17,214 nt of DNA from an uncultured Phascolarctobacterium sp. (lineage in GTDB: Bacteria; Bacillota; Negativicutes; Acidaminococcales; Acidaminococcaceae). Of the stretch, positions 6,933 to 14,555 are shown in pieces; within the stretch, counting starts at the first letter, position 1, and each line of letters starts with the position of its first letter. A program made the position numbers and the translations under genes. The notes below the pieces were generated by a model. It did no database searches. It was not told where the DNA came from and saw only the letters and a program-made list of their open reading frames with translations. Where the stretch lies: NCBI GenBank assembly GCA_900552855.1, contig USBG01000022.1:1-17214 (forward strand), in the 5' to 3' direction.

Positions 6933-8291
6933 ATGTCTGAAGTAAGGATTCCTAGATTTATGATCAGCGCACCCGGAAGTGGCAGCGGTAAAACTACCAT
7001 TGTCTGCGGCCTGCTGAAAGCACTTATGAATAAGGGCCGTAGGGTTGCTGCCTTTAAATCCGGTCCTGACTATATAGATCCAATGTTTCATTCCAAGGTT
7101 ATTGGTGCTAAATCCAGAAACTTGGATGTTTTTATGCTCGGTAAGGATGTAATTCCTTATTTAGTTGCTAAAAATGCCAAGGATGTGGATGTGGCAGTAT
7201 TTGAAGGAGCTATGGGCTTTTATGATGGTATGGGTAAAACAGTGGAGGCTAGTGCCTATGACTTAGCTGTAACCTGTGCTACTCCTGTAGTTTTAGTTGT
7301 TAATGGTAAGGGAGCTGCTCTTTCTATTGCAGCTACTATCAAGGGCTTTAAAGAGTTTCGTAAAGATAGCCACATTGTTGGTGCAATTCTCAATAACGTC
7401 AATCCTATGAGCTATATGTTTTATAAGGATGTTATAGAGAAGGAAGCTGATGTAAGATTATTTGGATATTTTCCAGTGATGCAGGATTGTAATTTCGAAA
7501 GTCGTCATCTGGGATTAGTTACTGCTGAAGAAATTGGTGATTTACAGCGAATCGTTGATAGATTGGCTGAACAGGCTGCTAAATCTGTTGATTTAGATGG
7601 CCTTTTAGAGATAGCAAATGCTGCTGAGCCTATTAGCTATGTAGAGCAAAAACTAGAACCTGTAGGTAATGTTAAGATTGCCATTGCTCAGGATAAAGCC
7701 TTTTGCTTTTACTATCAAGATGCCTTGGATTTGTTGTGTGAGCTAGGGGCAGTGCTTATTCCATTTAGTCCTATAAATGATGCTCGTTTGCCTAAATGCG
7801 ATGGACTTATTTTAGGCGGTGGCTACCCAGAACTTTATGCTCAACAGTTGGCAGATAACAAAACGATGTTAAGCGATATTAAGACTGCAATAAGCAAAGG
7901 ATTGCCTTGCTTTGCTGAATGTGGTGGCTTTATGTATCTTTTAGAGCATTATGTTGACGAAAATAAGACTTACGATTGGGTAGGTGCCATTGAAGGTCAA
8001 TCCCAAATGACTAATAAGCTTACACGTTTTGGTTATGTGAATTTAACTGCTAATGTAGATAATGTATTGTGTCATAAGGGTGCGAAAATAAACGCACACG
8101 AATTTCATTATTCAGATAGCACGAATAATGGTAATGGCTTTGAAATTTGCAAGGCCTCTGGCAAAGGAAAGTGGGAGGGAGCACATACCACAGAAAGTCT
8201 ATATGCCGGTTATCCTCATATGCATTTATGGGGAAATTCTGAATTTGCTCGTAGCTTTGTAGAGCATTGTAGGAAGTTTGCAGAATGTTGA
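6933..8291 (+). CDS. cbiA: Cobyrinate a,c-diamide synthase CbiA
   Basis: CbiA uses ATP and glutamine to amidate the a and c side chains of cob(II)yrinate. The 452-residue protein has an N-terminal dethiobiotin-synthetase-like ATPase part with P-loop APGSGSGKTT (13-22), FKSGPDYIDPMFH (41-53) and EGAMGFYDG (91-99). A C-terminal type I glutamine amidotransferase domain has LILGGGYPE (292-300), catalytic Cys330 in FAECGGF and a likely catalytic His near 389-392 (AHEFHYS). All key residues are present. The start at 6933 is one base after the cbiET stop, with AAGGAAG upstream. The aerobic enzyme CobB is homologous, but CbiA is expected in this cluster. The end overlaps an alternative upstream start of cbiB, which I do not favour. 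Confidence 0.94.
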   Translation: MSEVRIPRFMISAPGSGSGKTTIVCGLLKALMNKGRRVAAFKSGPDYIDPMFHSKVIGAKSRNLDVFMLGKDVIPYLVAKNAKDVDVAVFEGAMGFYDGMGKTVEASAYDLAVTCATPVVLVVNGKGAALSIAATIKGFKEFRKDSHIVGAILNNVNPMSYMFYKDVIEKEADVRLFGYFPVMQDCNFESRHLGLVTAEEIGDLQRIVDRLAEQAAKSVDLDGLLEIANAAEPISYVEQKLEPVGNVKIAIAQDKAFCFYYQDALDLLCELGAVLIPFSPINDARLPKCDGLILGGGYPELYAQQLADNKTMLSDIKTAISKGLPCFAECGGFMYLLEHYVDENKTYDWVGAIEGQSQMTNKLTRFGYVNLTANVDNVLCHKGAKINAHEFHYSDSTNNGNGFEICKASGKGKWEGAHTTESLYAGYPHMHLWGNSEFARSFVEHCRKFAEC

Positions 8292-8320
8292 GTGCACTTT
8301 TATTAGAAGGGGAAATATTT

Positions 8321-9289
8321 ATGATGACTTTAGGAGCGATTGTTGCAGGTTTTATATTGGATCTTATATTTGGTGATCCGCACTGGTTGCCACATCCAAT
8401 ATGTCTTATTGGCAATATGATTTCCTTTTTAGATAGGCATTTGAGAAAGCTTTTTGGCTTTAGCAATAATGGTCTTCTCTTCGGAGGTGCCTTGATGGTC
8501 GTTATTGTTCTAATGCTTTCCTTTTTTATTCCCCTGTCGGTTCTAAACATTGCCTATGGCTTCAACCCGTGGGTTGGCTTTGCTATAGAAACTATTATGT
8601 GCTATCAAATTTTTGCAACTAAATGTCTGCGTGACGAGAGTATGAAGGTTTACTACGCACTGCAGAAGAATGATATTGTTGATGCTCGCTTAAAGCTTTC
8701 CTGGATTGTTGGTCGTGATACCAAGGAGCTTAATGCAGAAGAGGTAACCAAGGGTGCAGTTGAAACAGTTGCTGAAAATACTGCAGATGGCATTATCGCA
8801 CCAATGCTGTATATGTTTCTGGGCGGCGCACCGTTAGCTTTTCTTTACAAAGGCATAAACACTATGGATTCTATGGTTGGCTACAAAAATGATAAGTACA
8901 TGTACTTTGGTCGTTGTGCAGCCAAGCTAGATGACTTAGCAAACCTTATTCCTGCCCGTATTACGGGTATTGTAATGATTTTAGCTTCTTACTTTCTCAA
9001 TCTTAATTTTAAAGGTGCATGGAAGGTTTTTTGGAGAGATCGTTATAACCACTTAAGCCCAAATTCTGCAATGACAGAATCTGTTACCGCAGGTGCCTTG
9101 AATATTCAGCTTGGTGGTGACCATTATTATTTTGGCAAGCTGGTTCATAAGGATACTATTGGTGATAATATTCGTCCAGTAGTAGCAGAGGATATTGTTT
9201 CTACTAACAATTTACTGTATATGACAGCTGTTTTGAGCCTGCTTTTGTTCTCTCTAGTATATCTAACCAGATATTTTTATAACATTTGA
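8321..9289 (+). CDS. cbiB: Adenosylcobinamide-phosphate synthase CbiB
   Basis: CbiB is a membrane enzyme that joins aminopropanol phosphate (made by the CobD-type enzyme downstream) to adenosylcobyric acid. I place the start at 8321 (322 residues) because AAGGGG (8307-8312) lies 8 bases before it and the protein then begins like the family. An in-frame ATG at 8285 would overlap cbiA and add 12 residues without a clear ribosome-binding site. Motifs: DLIFGDPHWLPHP (14-26), SWIVGRDT (127-134), ETVAENTADGIIAP (148-161), NTMDSMVGYKNDKY (180-193) and PNSAMTES (247-254). Hydrophobic membrane segments lie near 1-15, 52-80, 158-178, 212-228 and 299-315. It is the last gene of the first block; the following gap contains a hairpin and a new promoter. 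Confidence 0.93.
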   Translation: MMTLGAIVAGFILDLIFGDPHWLPHPICLIGNMISFLDRHLRKLFGFSNNGLLFGGALMVVIVLMLSFFIPLSVLNIAYGFNPWVGFAIETIMCYQIFATKCLRDESMKVYYALQKNDIVDARLKLSWIVGRDTKELNAEEVTKGAVETVAENTADGIIAPMLYMFLGGAPLAFLYKGINTMDSMVGYKNDKYMYFGRCAAKLDDLANLIPARITGIVMILASYFLNLNFKGAWKVFWRDRYNHLSPNSAMTESVTAGALNIQLGGDHYYFGKLVHKDTIGDNIRPVVAEDIVSTNNLLYMTAVLSLLLFSLVYLTRYFYNI

Positions 9290-9295
9290 TGATTA

Positions 9296-9326
9296 TGATA
9301 AGGCAGTGTGCTTCATTGCCTTATCA
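9296..9326 (+). terminator. Hairpin after cbiB, possible partial terminator
   Basis: TGATAAGGCA (9296-9305) pairs perfectly over 10 bp with TGCCTTATCA (9317-9326) around an 11-base loop. No T-run follows immediately; the nearest is TTTT at 9335-9338. It may reduce read-through or protect the 3' end of the upstream message rather than fully terminate. It directly precedes a strong promoter, which marks a boundary between two transcription units. Confidence 0.5.
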
Positions 9327-9336
9327 CTAATTAGTT

Positions 9337-9365
9337 TTGACTAAGCAGCCTTTTCTGCTTATAAT
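9337..9365 (+). promoter_or_regulatory. Internal promoter for the second cobalamin gene block
   Basis: TTGACT (9337-9342), a 17-base spacer and a perfect TATAAT (9360-9365) form a near-consensus sigma-70 promoter. The spacer is largely an inverted repeat, TAAGCAG (9342-9348) and CTGCTTA (9355-9361) with a 6-base gap, which touches both elements and could be an operator. Transcripts would start near 9372 and cover the CobD-type gene through cbiC, outside the control of the leader element at 226-446. Confidence 0.75.
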
Positions 9366-9405
9366 TGTGATTAGAATTTAAATTTAGTAGATGGAGGTGG
9401 AAAGG

Positions 9406-10494
9406 ATGTACAAATATGAACATGGCGGTGATATTTACAGCCAGGAGCTTTCCGCTGCAGGCAAGCCATTTGTAGATTATTCTGCTAACATCAATCCTTT
9501 AGGTATCCCCAATGGGGTAAAAAACGCTATAAAAAATGCACTGCGCTTATGCGTAAATTATCCAGATCCTTTTTGCAGAAAGCTGGCAGCAGATACCGCT
9601 AAATTTTTAGGTGTTCCGAAGGAATATCTATTTTTTGGTAATGGCGCAGCTGATGTACTTTTTCGTTTAGCTTTAGCCCTGCGTCCGCGCAAGGCTTTAC
9701 TTTTAGCTCCAACTTTTGCGGATTATGAAAAATCTCTTCGTTCCGTGAATTGTAGCATAAAGTACTATGCATTGCCTGAGGATAAGAATTTTTCTGTACA
9801 AAGGTCTATTTTAAATAAGATTACTCCTTCAACGGATATTGTTTATATTTGCAATCCAAACAATCCAACTGGTGTTATTTGTGATGAAGAGCTGTTGCTT
9901 AGCATCCTTGAAAAATGTGCACAGGTAAATGCTCGTCTGTTAGTTGATGAATGCTTTATGGATTTTGTAGATGAGGAAAAGAGCTATAGCTTACGTGATA
10001 AGCTGTCTAGTTATTCTAATCTCATTATTCTTAAGGCTTTTACTAAAACATTTGCTATTCCCGGTGTACGCCTAGGGTATTGCATGACTAGCGACGAAGA
10101 GCTTCATAGCAGACTTCATCAATGTGGTCAGGACTGGAGTGTTTCGATTCTTGCGCAGGAGGCGGGAATAGCTTCCTTGCAGGAAAAGAAATATCTTAAG
10201 GAATCCTTTGCTCTTATTAGTGAAGAACGCAAGTATTTGATGCGCCAATTAGAAAGTCTTGGTGCTAAAGTATATCCGTCTGAAGCTAACTATATATTCT
10301 TTAAATTAGAAGCTCCAGAAGACTTTGTTCAGCTTATGCGTGAGCAGGGTTATCTGATTCGCTCCTGTAGTAACTATCACAATTTAGGGCCTGGTTATTA
10401 TCGTATAGCAGTAAAGACGAGAGTGCTTAACCGCGGTTTAATAAAGGCTATTAAGGAAGTAAAGAAACATGCGCTCCTTACTAATTCTTATTGA
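9406..10494 (+). CDS. cobD: Threonine-phosphate decarboxylase CobD (PLP-dependent, class I aminotransferase fold)
   Basis: In the Salmonella naming, CobD decarboxylates L-threonine O-3-phosphate to (R)-1-amino-2-propanol O-2-phosphate, which CbiB attaches to the corrin. An ATG at 9391 is in frame, but its next bases form the GGAGG ribosome-binding site (9393-9397) for the ATG at 9406, so I use 9406 (362 residues). The protein begins HGGDI (6-10) and DYSANINPLG (24-33), typical of CobD and its histidinol-phosphate aminotransferase relatives. It has GNGAADVLFRL (78-88), CNPNNPTG (149-156), DECFMDF (181-187) and the PLP lysine near Lys214 in LKAFTKTFAIPGVRLGY (209-225). B12 context decides against histidinol-phosphate aminotransferase. 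Its last 26 bases overlap the next gene. Confidence 0.9.
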   Translation: MYKYEHGGDIYSQELSAAGKPFVDYSANINPLGIPNGVKNAIKNALRLCVNYPDPFCRKLAADTAKFLGVPKEYLFFGNGAADVLFRLALALRPRKALLLAPTFADYEKSLRSVNCSIKYYALPEDKNFSVQRSILNKITPSTDIVYICNPNNPTGVICDEELLLSILEKCAQVNARLLVDECFMDFVDEEKSYSLRDKLSSYSNLIILKAFTKTFAIPGVRLGYCMTSDEELHSRLHQCGQDWSVSILAQEAGIASLQEKKYLKESFALISEERKYLMRQLESLGAKVYPSEANYIFFKLEAPEDFVQLMREQGYLIRSCSNYHNLGPGYYRIAVKTRVLNRGLIKAIKEVKKHALLTNSY

Positions 10495-11596
10495 TGGCTT
10501 AGGTGATGAACCTATTGCAGCTTGGCAAGGACAAACTCCATTCCAGCATTCTCACCATCCAGTTATGGATGCTTTGGAACAGAAGGGTAGTCTCAGCCAG
10601 GTAAGTATTTGTGAAGATGATATTGTTCCTGAAAGCTGTAGCTGTATTTTACGACTCCTAGGTGTTGCTAAAGAGGATATGCCCGGTAACCGTGCTTATC
10701 TAGAGCTTTTAGCACATGATAGAGATATTTCTGAATATGAGATGGTGCTTCGCTGTAACCTAGTTGCGGTAGACGCTGATGGAAGATTGGTGGGCTTTAA
10801 TGGCCAAGGTCTTTCTCCTGAGGAAATGCGTAGTGCGGCAAGTGTATGCAATGATATTTTAAAGGACATTGAGTTTTTACATTTATCTGAGTATCGTAAT
10901 CTTTTGATTATGAATAAGGAACAGTCAGTATTAAAACTGAAAATAGCTCCACCACACGAAAGTGTAGGAGAAAACTACTACGAGCTCATCGATGGTCTGA
11001 CAAAGACATCGTTGTCAGTGAGCTATATGCTTCAAAAGGCACATCAGCGATTAGCAGCATTTGCCAGAAATGGCATGCATTATGAGCTGTATCCTTGGGG
11101 AGCTTCAGAACGTACCTTATTACCAAGCTTTGAAGGGCTTCATGGTTTTAGTGGAGCTGCTGTTTGTAAAGCAGAAATTGTTAAAGGTATTGGTAAAGCA
11201 TTGGGAATGGAAGTAGTTGTTCCTAAAGGTGCTACAGGTGATGTAGATACTGATATTGCAGCTAAGGCGGAAGCAACAATGAAGCTTTTGCAGAATAATG
11301 AATTTGTCATTGCACATTTTAATGGCTCTGACGAGGCTGCTCATCGCTATGATTACGAGGGAAAATCTCAATTCATTGAAAAAGTGGATGCTCTTTTTGT
11401 ATCTACAATAGTAAAAAATTATTCTGAGCCGTTGAAAATAGTTATTTGCGGTGATCATGTTACTAGTTCAATAACTGGTAAGCACGGTAGAGGTAATACG
11501 CCTGTTATAGCAGGTGCTATTAATGTTTCAATGAACAGTGTTAAATTAGAAAACTACCACCAAATTCTTGATTTTTTGATGAAAGAGAGTGACTAA
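10469..11596 (+). CDS. Archaeal-type cofactor-independent phosphoglycerate mutase-like protein (alkaline phosphatase superfamily)
   Basis: The 375-residue protein resembles the ApgM group of metal-dependent phosphotransferases. It starts LLILIDGLGDEP with a probable metal ligand at Asp9. It has GQTPF (21-25) and PVMDALEQKG (31-40), then PESCSCILRLLGV (54-66), where relatives often have PGSD...LSLLGY; Ser56 is the likely phosphate-accepting residue. Further on are a YPWGASERT stretch (208-216), KGATGDVDTD (253-262), HFNGSDEAAH (283-292), GDH (328-330) and KHG (338-340), which supply the usual Asp/His metal ligands. All catalytic positions seem kept, so it is probably active. It overlaps the CobD-type gene by 26 bases and lies 1 base before cbiP, so a role in B12 synthesis is likely. 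Candidate roles are alpha-ribazole phosphatase or threonine kinase-like; glycolytic mutase is less likely in this setting. Family assignment is firm, function is inferred. Confidence 0.75.
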   Translation: MRSLLILIDGLGDEPIAAWQGQTPFQHSHHPVMDALEQKGSLSQVSICEDDIVPESCSCILRLLGVAKEDMPGNRAYLELLAHDRDISEYEMVLRCNLVAVDADGRLVGFNGQGLSPEEMRSAASVCNDILKDIEFLHLSEYRNLLIMNKEQSVLKLKIAPPHESVGENYYELIDGLTKTSLSVSYMLQKAHQRLAAFARNGMHYELYPWGASERTLLPSFEGLHGFSGAAVCKAEIVKGIGKALGMEVVVPKGATGDVDTDIAAKAEATMKLLQNNEFVIAHFNGSDEAAHRYDYEGKSQFIEKVDALFVSTIVKNYSEPLKIVICGDHVTSSITGKHGRGNTPVIAGAINVSMNSVKLENYHQILDFLMKESD

Positions 11597-11597
11597 A

Positions 11598-13118
11598 ATG
11601 GCAAAAGCTCTTATGATAGTAGGCACGATGTCTAATGCAGGTAAAAGTTTAGTTACTGCTGGTCTGTGCCGTGTTTTTCATCAGGATGGTAAAAGCGTAG
11701 CGCCCTTTAAGTCTCAAAATATGGCGCTTAATTCCTTTATTACTAGTGATGGTGCAGAAATGGGCCGAGCACAAGTAGTACAGGCAGAAGCTGCTGATAT
11801 TGAACCTAGCGCTTTAATGAACCCTATTTTGTTGAAGCCTTGTAGCGATAAAGGTTCTCAGGTCATCGTTCTTGGAGAACCAATAGGCACTATGACTGCT
11901 GGAGAGTATTACAAAATGAAGCATACTTTGCGCCCTTCTATTATGAAGGCTTTTAATACTCTTGCAGAGAATCATGATGTAATTGTTATTGAAGGTGCTG
12001 GCAGCCCTGCTGAAATCAACATTAATAAGGACGATTTTGTTAATATGGGTATGGCCAAAATGGCTAAGGCACCTGTACTTTTGGTAGCAGATATTGATCG
12101 CGGTGGCGTTTTTGCTTCCATATATGGTACTGTAATGCTTATGGATGAAGAAGAGCGCTCTATGATTAAGGGCATCATCATTAATAAGTTCCGTGGCGAT
12201 GTTGAAATTTTGCGTCCCGGACTTAAAATGATTGAGGAGAAAACTGGCATTCCAGTTGTTGGTGTTATGCCAATGCTGGATGTGGATATTGAAGACGAAG
12301 ACAGCTTGTCTGAACGTATTTCTGCTCGCAGCGATGTTAACCTTATTGATATAGCTGTTGTACGTATTCCACGTATGTCCAATTATACTGATTTCAACGT
12401 ATTTGAGCTTATTCCGGGAGTTTCTTTACGTTATGTAAAAAATCCAAGAGAGCTAGGAAATCCAGATATGATTATCATTCCTGGTACCAAAAATACTATT
12501 GGCGATTTAAAATGGCTGCGTCAAAGCGGTATGGAAGCACTTATTCTAAGAAAGGCTGCTAAGGGTACAGTTGTTTTTGGTATTTGTGGTGGTTATCAAA
12601 TGCTTGGTAAAAACATTTCTGACCCCTATGGCGTAGAAGAGGGCGGAGATACTCCTGGCTTAGGTTTATTGAATGTAGAAACTTCTTTTATCGAGAAGAA
12701 GCGTACAATTCAGATGCAGGGTACTTTTGGTGAAGTTAAGGGAATTTTTGCAGCCTTAAGTGGAAAACCTTTATTTGGCTATGAAATTCATTCTGGTGTT
12801 ACTACATTTCCTGAAGAAGATGCCTTGACCAAAATCAAACCAATCCATGAAGACGGTGAAATTATGGTCGAAGGCTCTCAGCATATTGAAGGCGATATGA
12901 ATGTATATGGTACCTATGTACATGGTGTTTTTGATGGTGAAGGTATTGCTGCTACCATTATAGAGGCACTGCTGGCACAAAAGGGCCTAAAAATGGACGA
13001 TATAAAAACTATTAATTTTGCTGACTACAAGAAGCAACAATATGATATTCTTGCTGATGGCATTCGCAAAAATCTTGATATGAATAAAATCAGAGAAATT
13101 CTGGAGGCAGGTCTATAA
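11598..13118 (+). CDS. cbiP: Cobyric acid synthase CbiP (CobQ)
   Basis: CbiP uses ATP and glutamine to amidate side chains b, d, e and g of adenosylcobyrinate a,c-diamide, giving adenosylcobyric acid. I start at ATG 11598 (506 residues, MAKALMIVGTMSNAGKS), which matches the family's usual beginning; a GTG at 11589 would only add three residues and overlap the preceding gene. The ATP-binding part has GTMSNAGKS (9-17), PFKSQNMALNS (36-46) and IEGAGSPAEIN (131-141). The glutaminase-like part has Cys330 in VFGICGGYQMLG, GYEIHSG (394-400) and His442 in YGTYVHGVFD. The set is complete. The stop overlaps the cobO start by one base. Confidence 0.94.
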   Translation: MAKALMIVGTMSNAGKSLVTAGLCRVFHQDGKSVAPFKSQNMALNSFITSDGAEMGRAQVVQAEAADIEPSALMNPILLKPCSDKGSQVIVLGEPIGTMTAGEYYKMKHTLRPSIMKAFNTLAENHDVIVIEGAGSPAEININKDDFVNMGMAKMAKAPVLLVADIDRGGVFASIYGTVMLMDEEERSMIKGIIINKFRGDVEILRPGLKMIEEKTGIPVVGVMPMLDVDIEDEDSLSERISARSDVNLIDIAVVRIPRMSNYTDFNVFELIPGVSLRYVKNPRELGNPDMIIIPGTKNTIGDLKWLRQSGMEALILRKAAKGTVVFGICGGYQMLGKNISDPYGVEEGGDTPGLGLLNVETSFIEKKRTIQMQGTFGEVKGIFAALSGKPLFGYEIHSGVTTFPEEDALTKIKPIHEDGEIMVEGSQHIEGDMNVYGTYVHGVFDGEGIAATIIEALLAQKGLKMDDIKTINFADYKKQQYDILADGIRKNLDMNKIREILEAGL

Positions 13119-13648
13119 TGAAAGATGGCGGCTTAATTCATATTTACACTGGTGATGGCAAGGGCAAAACTACTGCTGCTCTTGGTCTTGCTGTACGTTG
13201 TAGTGGCCACGGCAACAAGGTGTTGCTAGTGCAGTTTTTAAAGAGCAGACCAACAGGAGAGCTGAATAGCATCGCTTTATTACCCAATATAGAGCTTATG
13301 CGTGGCAAAGAAACAAAAAAATTTACTTTCCAGATGACAGCAGAGGAAAAGGCTCAAGTATTGGTAGAGCATACTGCATTATTTGAAAAGGTAAAGGAAA
13401 AGTGTGCTCACGAAAAGATTGATCTATTAATCCTTGATGAGGTTATTGGTGCCTGCAATACAGGTGTTTTTGATATTAAAAGCTTAATTGAATTCTTGAA
13501 AAATAAACCGCAGGAGCTTGAAGTTGTGATGACTGGGCGAAATCCAGCACCTGAGCTGATAGAGCTTGCTGACTATGTTTCTGAAATCATGAAGCGTAAG
13601 CATCCCTTTGAAAAGGGGATTCCCGCACGTACTGGCATTGAAAGGTAG
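13118..13648 (+). CDS. cobO: Corrinoid adenosyltransferase CobO (BtuR/CobA type)
   Basis: This enzyme transfers the 5'-deoxyadenosyl group of ATP to the reduced cobalt of corrinoids, both in synthesis and in salvage. The 176-residue protein has the P-loop TGDGKGKTTAALG (11-23), VLLVQFLKS (35-43), the acidic LLILDEVIGA block (103-112), VVMTGRNPAPEL (137-148) and the C-terminal ADYVSEIMKRKHPFEKGIPA block (151-170) ending in ARTGIE. This is the CobO/BtuR fold, not the unrelated PduO or EutT types. It begins inside the last codon of cbiP (TATAATG). Its stop lies within the ribosome-binding region of cbiC. Confidence 0.94.
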   Translation: MKDGGLIHIYTGDGKGKTTAALGLAVRCSGHGNKVLLVQFLKSRPTGELNSIALLPNIELMRGKETKKFTFQMTAEEKAQVLVEHTALFEKVKEKCAHEKIDLLILDEVIGACNTGVFDIKSLIEFLKNKPQELEVVMTGRNPAPELIELADYVSEIMKRKHPFEKGIPARTGIER

Positions 13649-13655
13649 GATATTT

Positions 13656-14285
13656 ATGCAATTACAAAATGTACTTCCCGCTGATATCGAAAAACGTAGT
13701 ATGGAAATTATTGGTGAAGAATTAGGTCAAATTAAGATTGATCCTGAAAAAATCGATATTGTAAAGCGTGTAATCCATACATCTGCAGACTTTGATTATG
13801 CTCGTAATATGATGTTTTCTGATGGTGTAGTAGAAAAGGCTTTGGCTGCGCTTGAAAAGGGTGCAACTATTGTTACTGATACTAATATGGCATGTACCGG
13901 TATCAATAAAATGGGGTTAAGCAAGCTGGGAGCAAAGGCTGTTTGCTTTATGGCTGACGCTGATGTTGCAGCACGTGCTAAGGAAGCTGGATCTACTAGA
14001 GCGGCTGCTTGCATGGAAAAGGCTTGCACCATTGAAGGTCCTGTAATTATTGCTGTAGGTAATGCTCCTACTGCACTGGTTCGTTTAGACGAGTTGGTAA
14101 AAGAAGGTAAGATTAAACCTGAGCTTGTAATAGGTGTTCCTGTAGGTTTTGTTAACGTTGTTGAGTCCAAGGAAATCATTATGAAAACTGGTATTCCTTA
14201 CATCGTAGCACGTGGTCGTAAGGGTGGTAGCAATGTTGCAGCAGCAATCTGTAATGCGCTTATCTATAAGCTGACTCGTAAATAA
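13656..14285 (+). CDS. cbiC: Cobalt-precorrin-8 methylmutase CbiC
   Basis: CbiC moves a methyl group from C-11 to C-12 to give cobyrinate, the substrate of CbiA. I start at 13656 (209 residues) with AGGTAGGA (13643-13650) just upstream; an in-frame ATG at 13608 would add 16 unrelated residues inside cobO. The likely catalytic His41 sits in VIHTSADFDY. Other family blocks are VTDTNMACTGI (73-83), GNAPTAL (135-141), GVPVGFVNVVESKE (160-173) and GRKGGSNVAAAICNAL (187-202). It is the last gene of the cluster, far from the other ring-building genes, and is followed by a strong terminator. CobH is the aerobic counterpart. Confidence 0.94.
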   Translation: MQLQNVLPADIEKRSMEIIGEELGQIKIDPEKIDIVKRVIHTSADFDYARNMMFSDGVVEKALAALEKGATIVTDTNMACTGINKMGLSKLGAKAVCFMADADVAARAKEAGSTRAAACMEKACTIEGPVIIAVGNAPTALVRLDELVKEGKIKPELVIGVPVGFVNVVESKEIIMKTGIPYIVARGRKGGSNVAAAICNALIYKLTRK

Positions 14286-14311
14286 TTATCAAACTAAATA
14301 GGCATAAAAAT

Positions 14312-14353
14312 ATCCGGATAGACTAGTAAGATAGTTTATCCGGATTTTATTTG
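14312..14353 (+). terminator. Strong terminator of the cobalamin cluster
   Basis: ATCCGGATAGACTA (14312-14325) pairs over 14 bp (one G-U) with TAGTTTATCCGGAT (14332-14345) around a 6-base loop GTAAGA. TTTTATTTG follows. On the other strand the stem is followed by ATTTTTATG, so it may work in both directions and also catch transcripts coming from the - strand tRNA unit. Confidence 0.92.
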
Positions 14354-14365
14354 TTATATATAAAA

Positions 14366-14399
14366 CAAAAAAGCCTCGAATGTTTTCACATTCGAAGCT
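14366..14399 (-). terminator. Terminator of the tRNA-Asn transcript
   Basis: On the - strand RNA, a 12-bp stem (14399-14388 with 14383-14372, one G-U) closes a GAAA tetraloop and is followed by six U residues (14372-14367, overlapping the last stem base). It lies just past the 3' end of the tRNA gene. Confidence 0.92.
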
Positions 14400-14407
14400 G
14401 AATTAAC

Positions 14408-14483
14408 TGGCTCCCCGAGTAGGACTCGAACCTACGACGCCCTGATTAACAGTCAGGTGTTCTACCGACTGAACTATCGGGGA
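14408..14483 (-). tRNA. tRNA-Asn, anticodon GTT
   Basis: The - strand folds as a standard 76-base tRNA. The acceptor stem is TCCCCGA with TCGGGGA. The D-arm region contains AGTTCAGTCGGTAGAAC, the anticodon loop contains CTGTTAA (anticodon GTT), and the T arm carries the GTTCGAGTC segment. Discriminator G is followed by an encoded CCA (14410-14408). It stands alone with its own promoter and terminator, convergent to the cobalamin cluster. Confidence 0.97.
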
Positions 14484-14525
14484 AGAACCTTGGATGTTTT
14501 TGCTGTGCTCAACATCACGAGTGTT

Positions 14526-14554
14526 ATTATAAGACAAATCTAAAGCTTTGTCAA
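14526..14554 (-). promoter_or_regulatory. Consensus promoter of tRNA-Asn
   Basis: On the - strand, TTGACA (14554-14549) and TATAAT (14531-14526) are both perfect and are spaced by exactly 17 bases. The start site should be near 14519, giving a leader of about 36 bases. That leader includes a 6-bp hairpin (GATGTT 14493-14498 opposite AACATC 14511-14516), which may help 5' processing. Confidence 0.92.
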
Positions 14555-14555
14555 C

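Noticed and set aside
8285..8320. Upstream ATG for cbiB
   Set aside because: It lacks a good ribosome-binding site and adds 12 residues not expected at the family's N-terminus, while the ATG at 8321 has AAGGGG at a good distance.
11972..12382. A 136-codon open frame on the - strand within cbiP, and similar antisense frames within cbiD, cbiG, cbiJ, cbiC and the ABC-F gene
   Set aside because: They are low-complexity or unrecognisable translations fully inside clearly conserved genes, without ribosome-binding sites or promoters.
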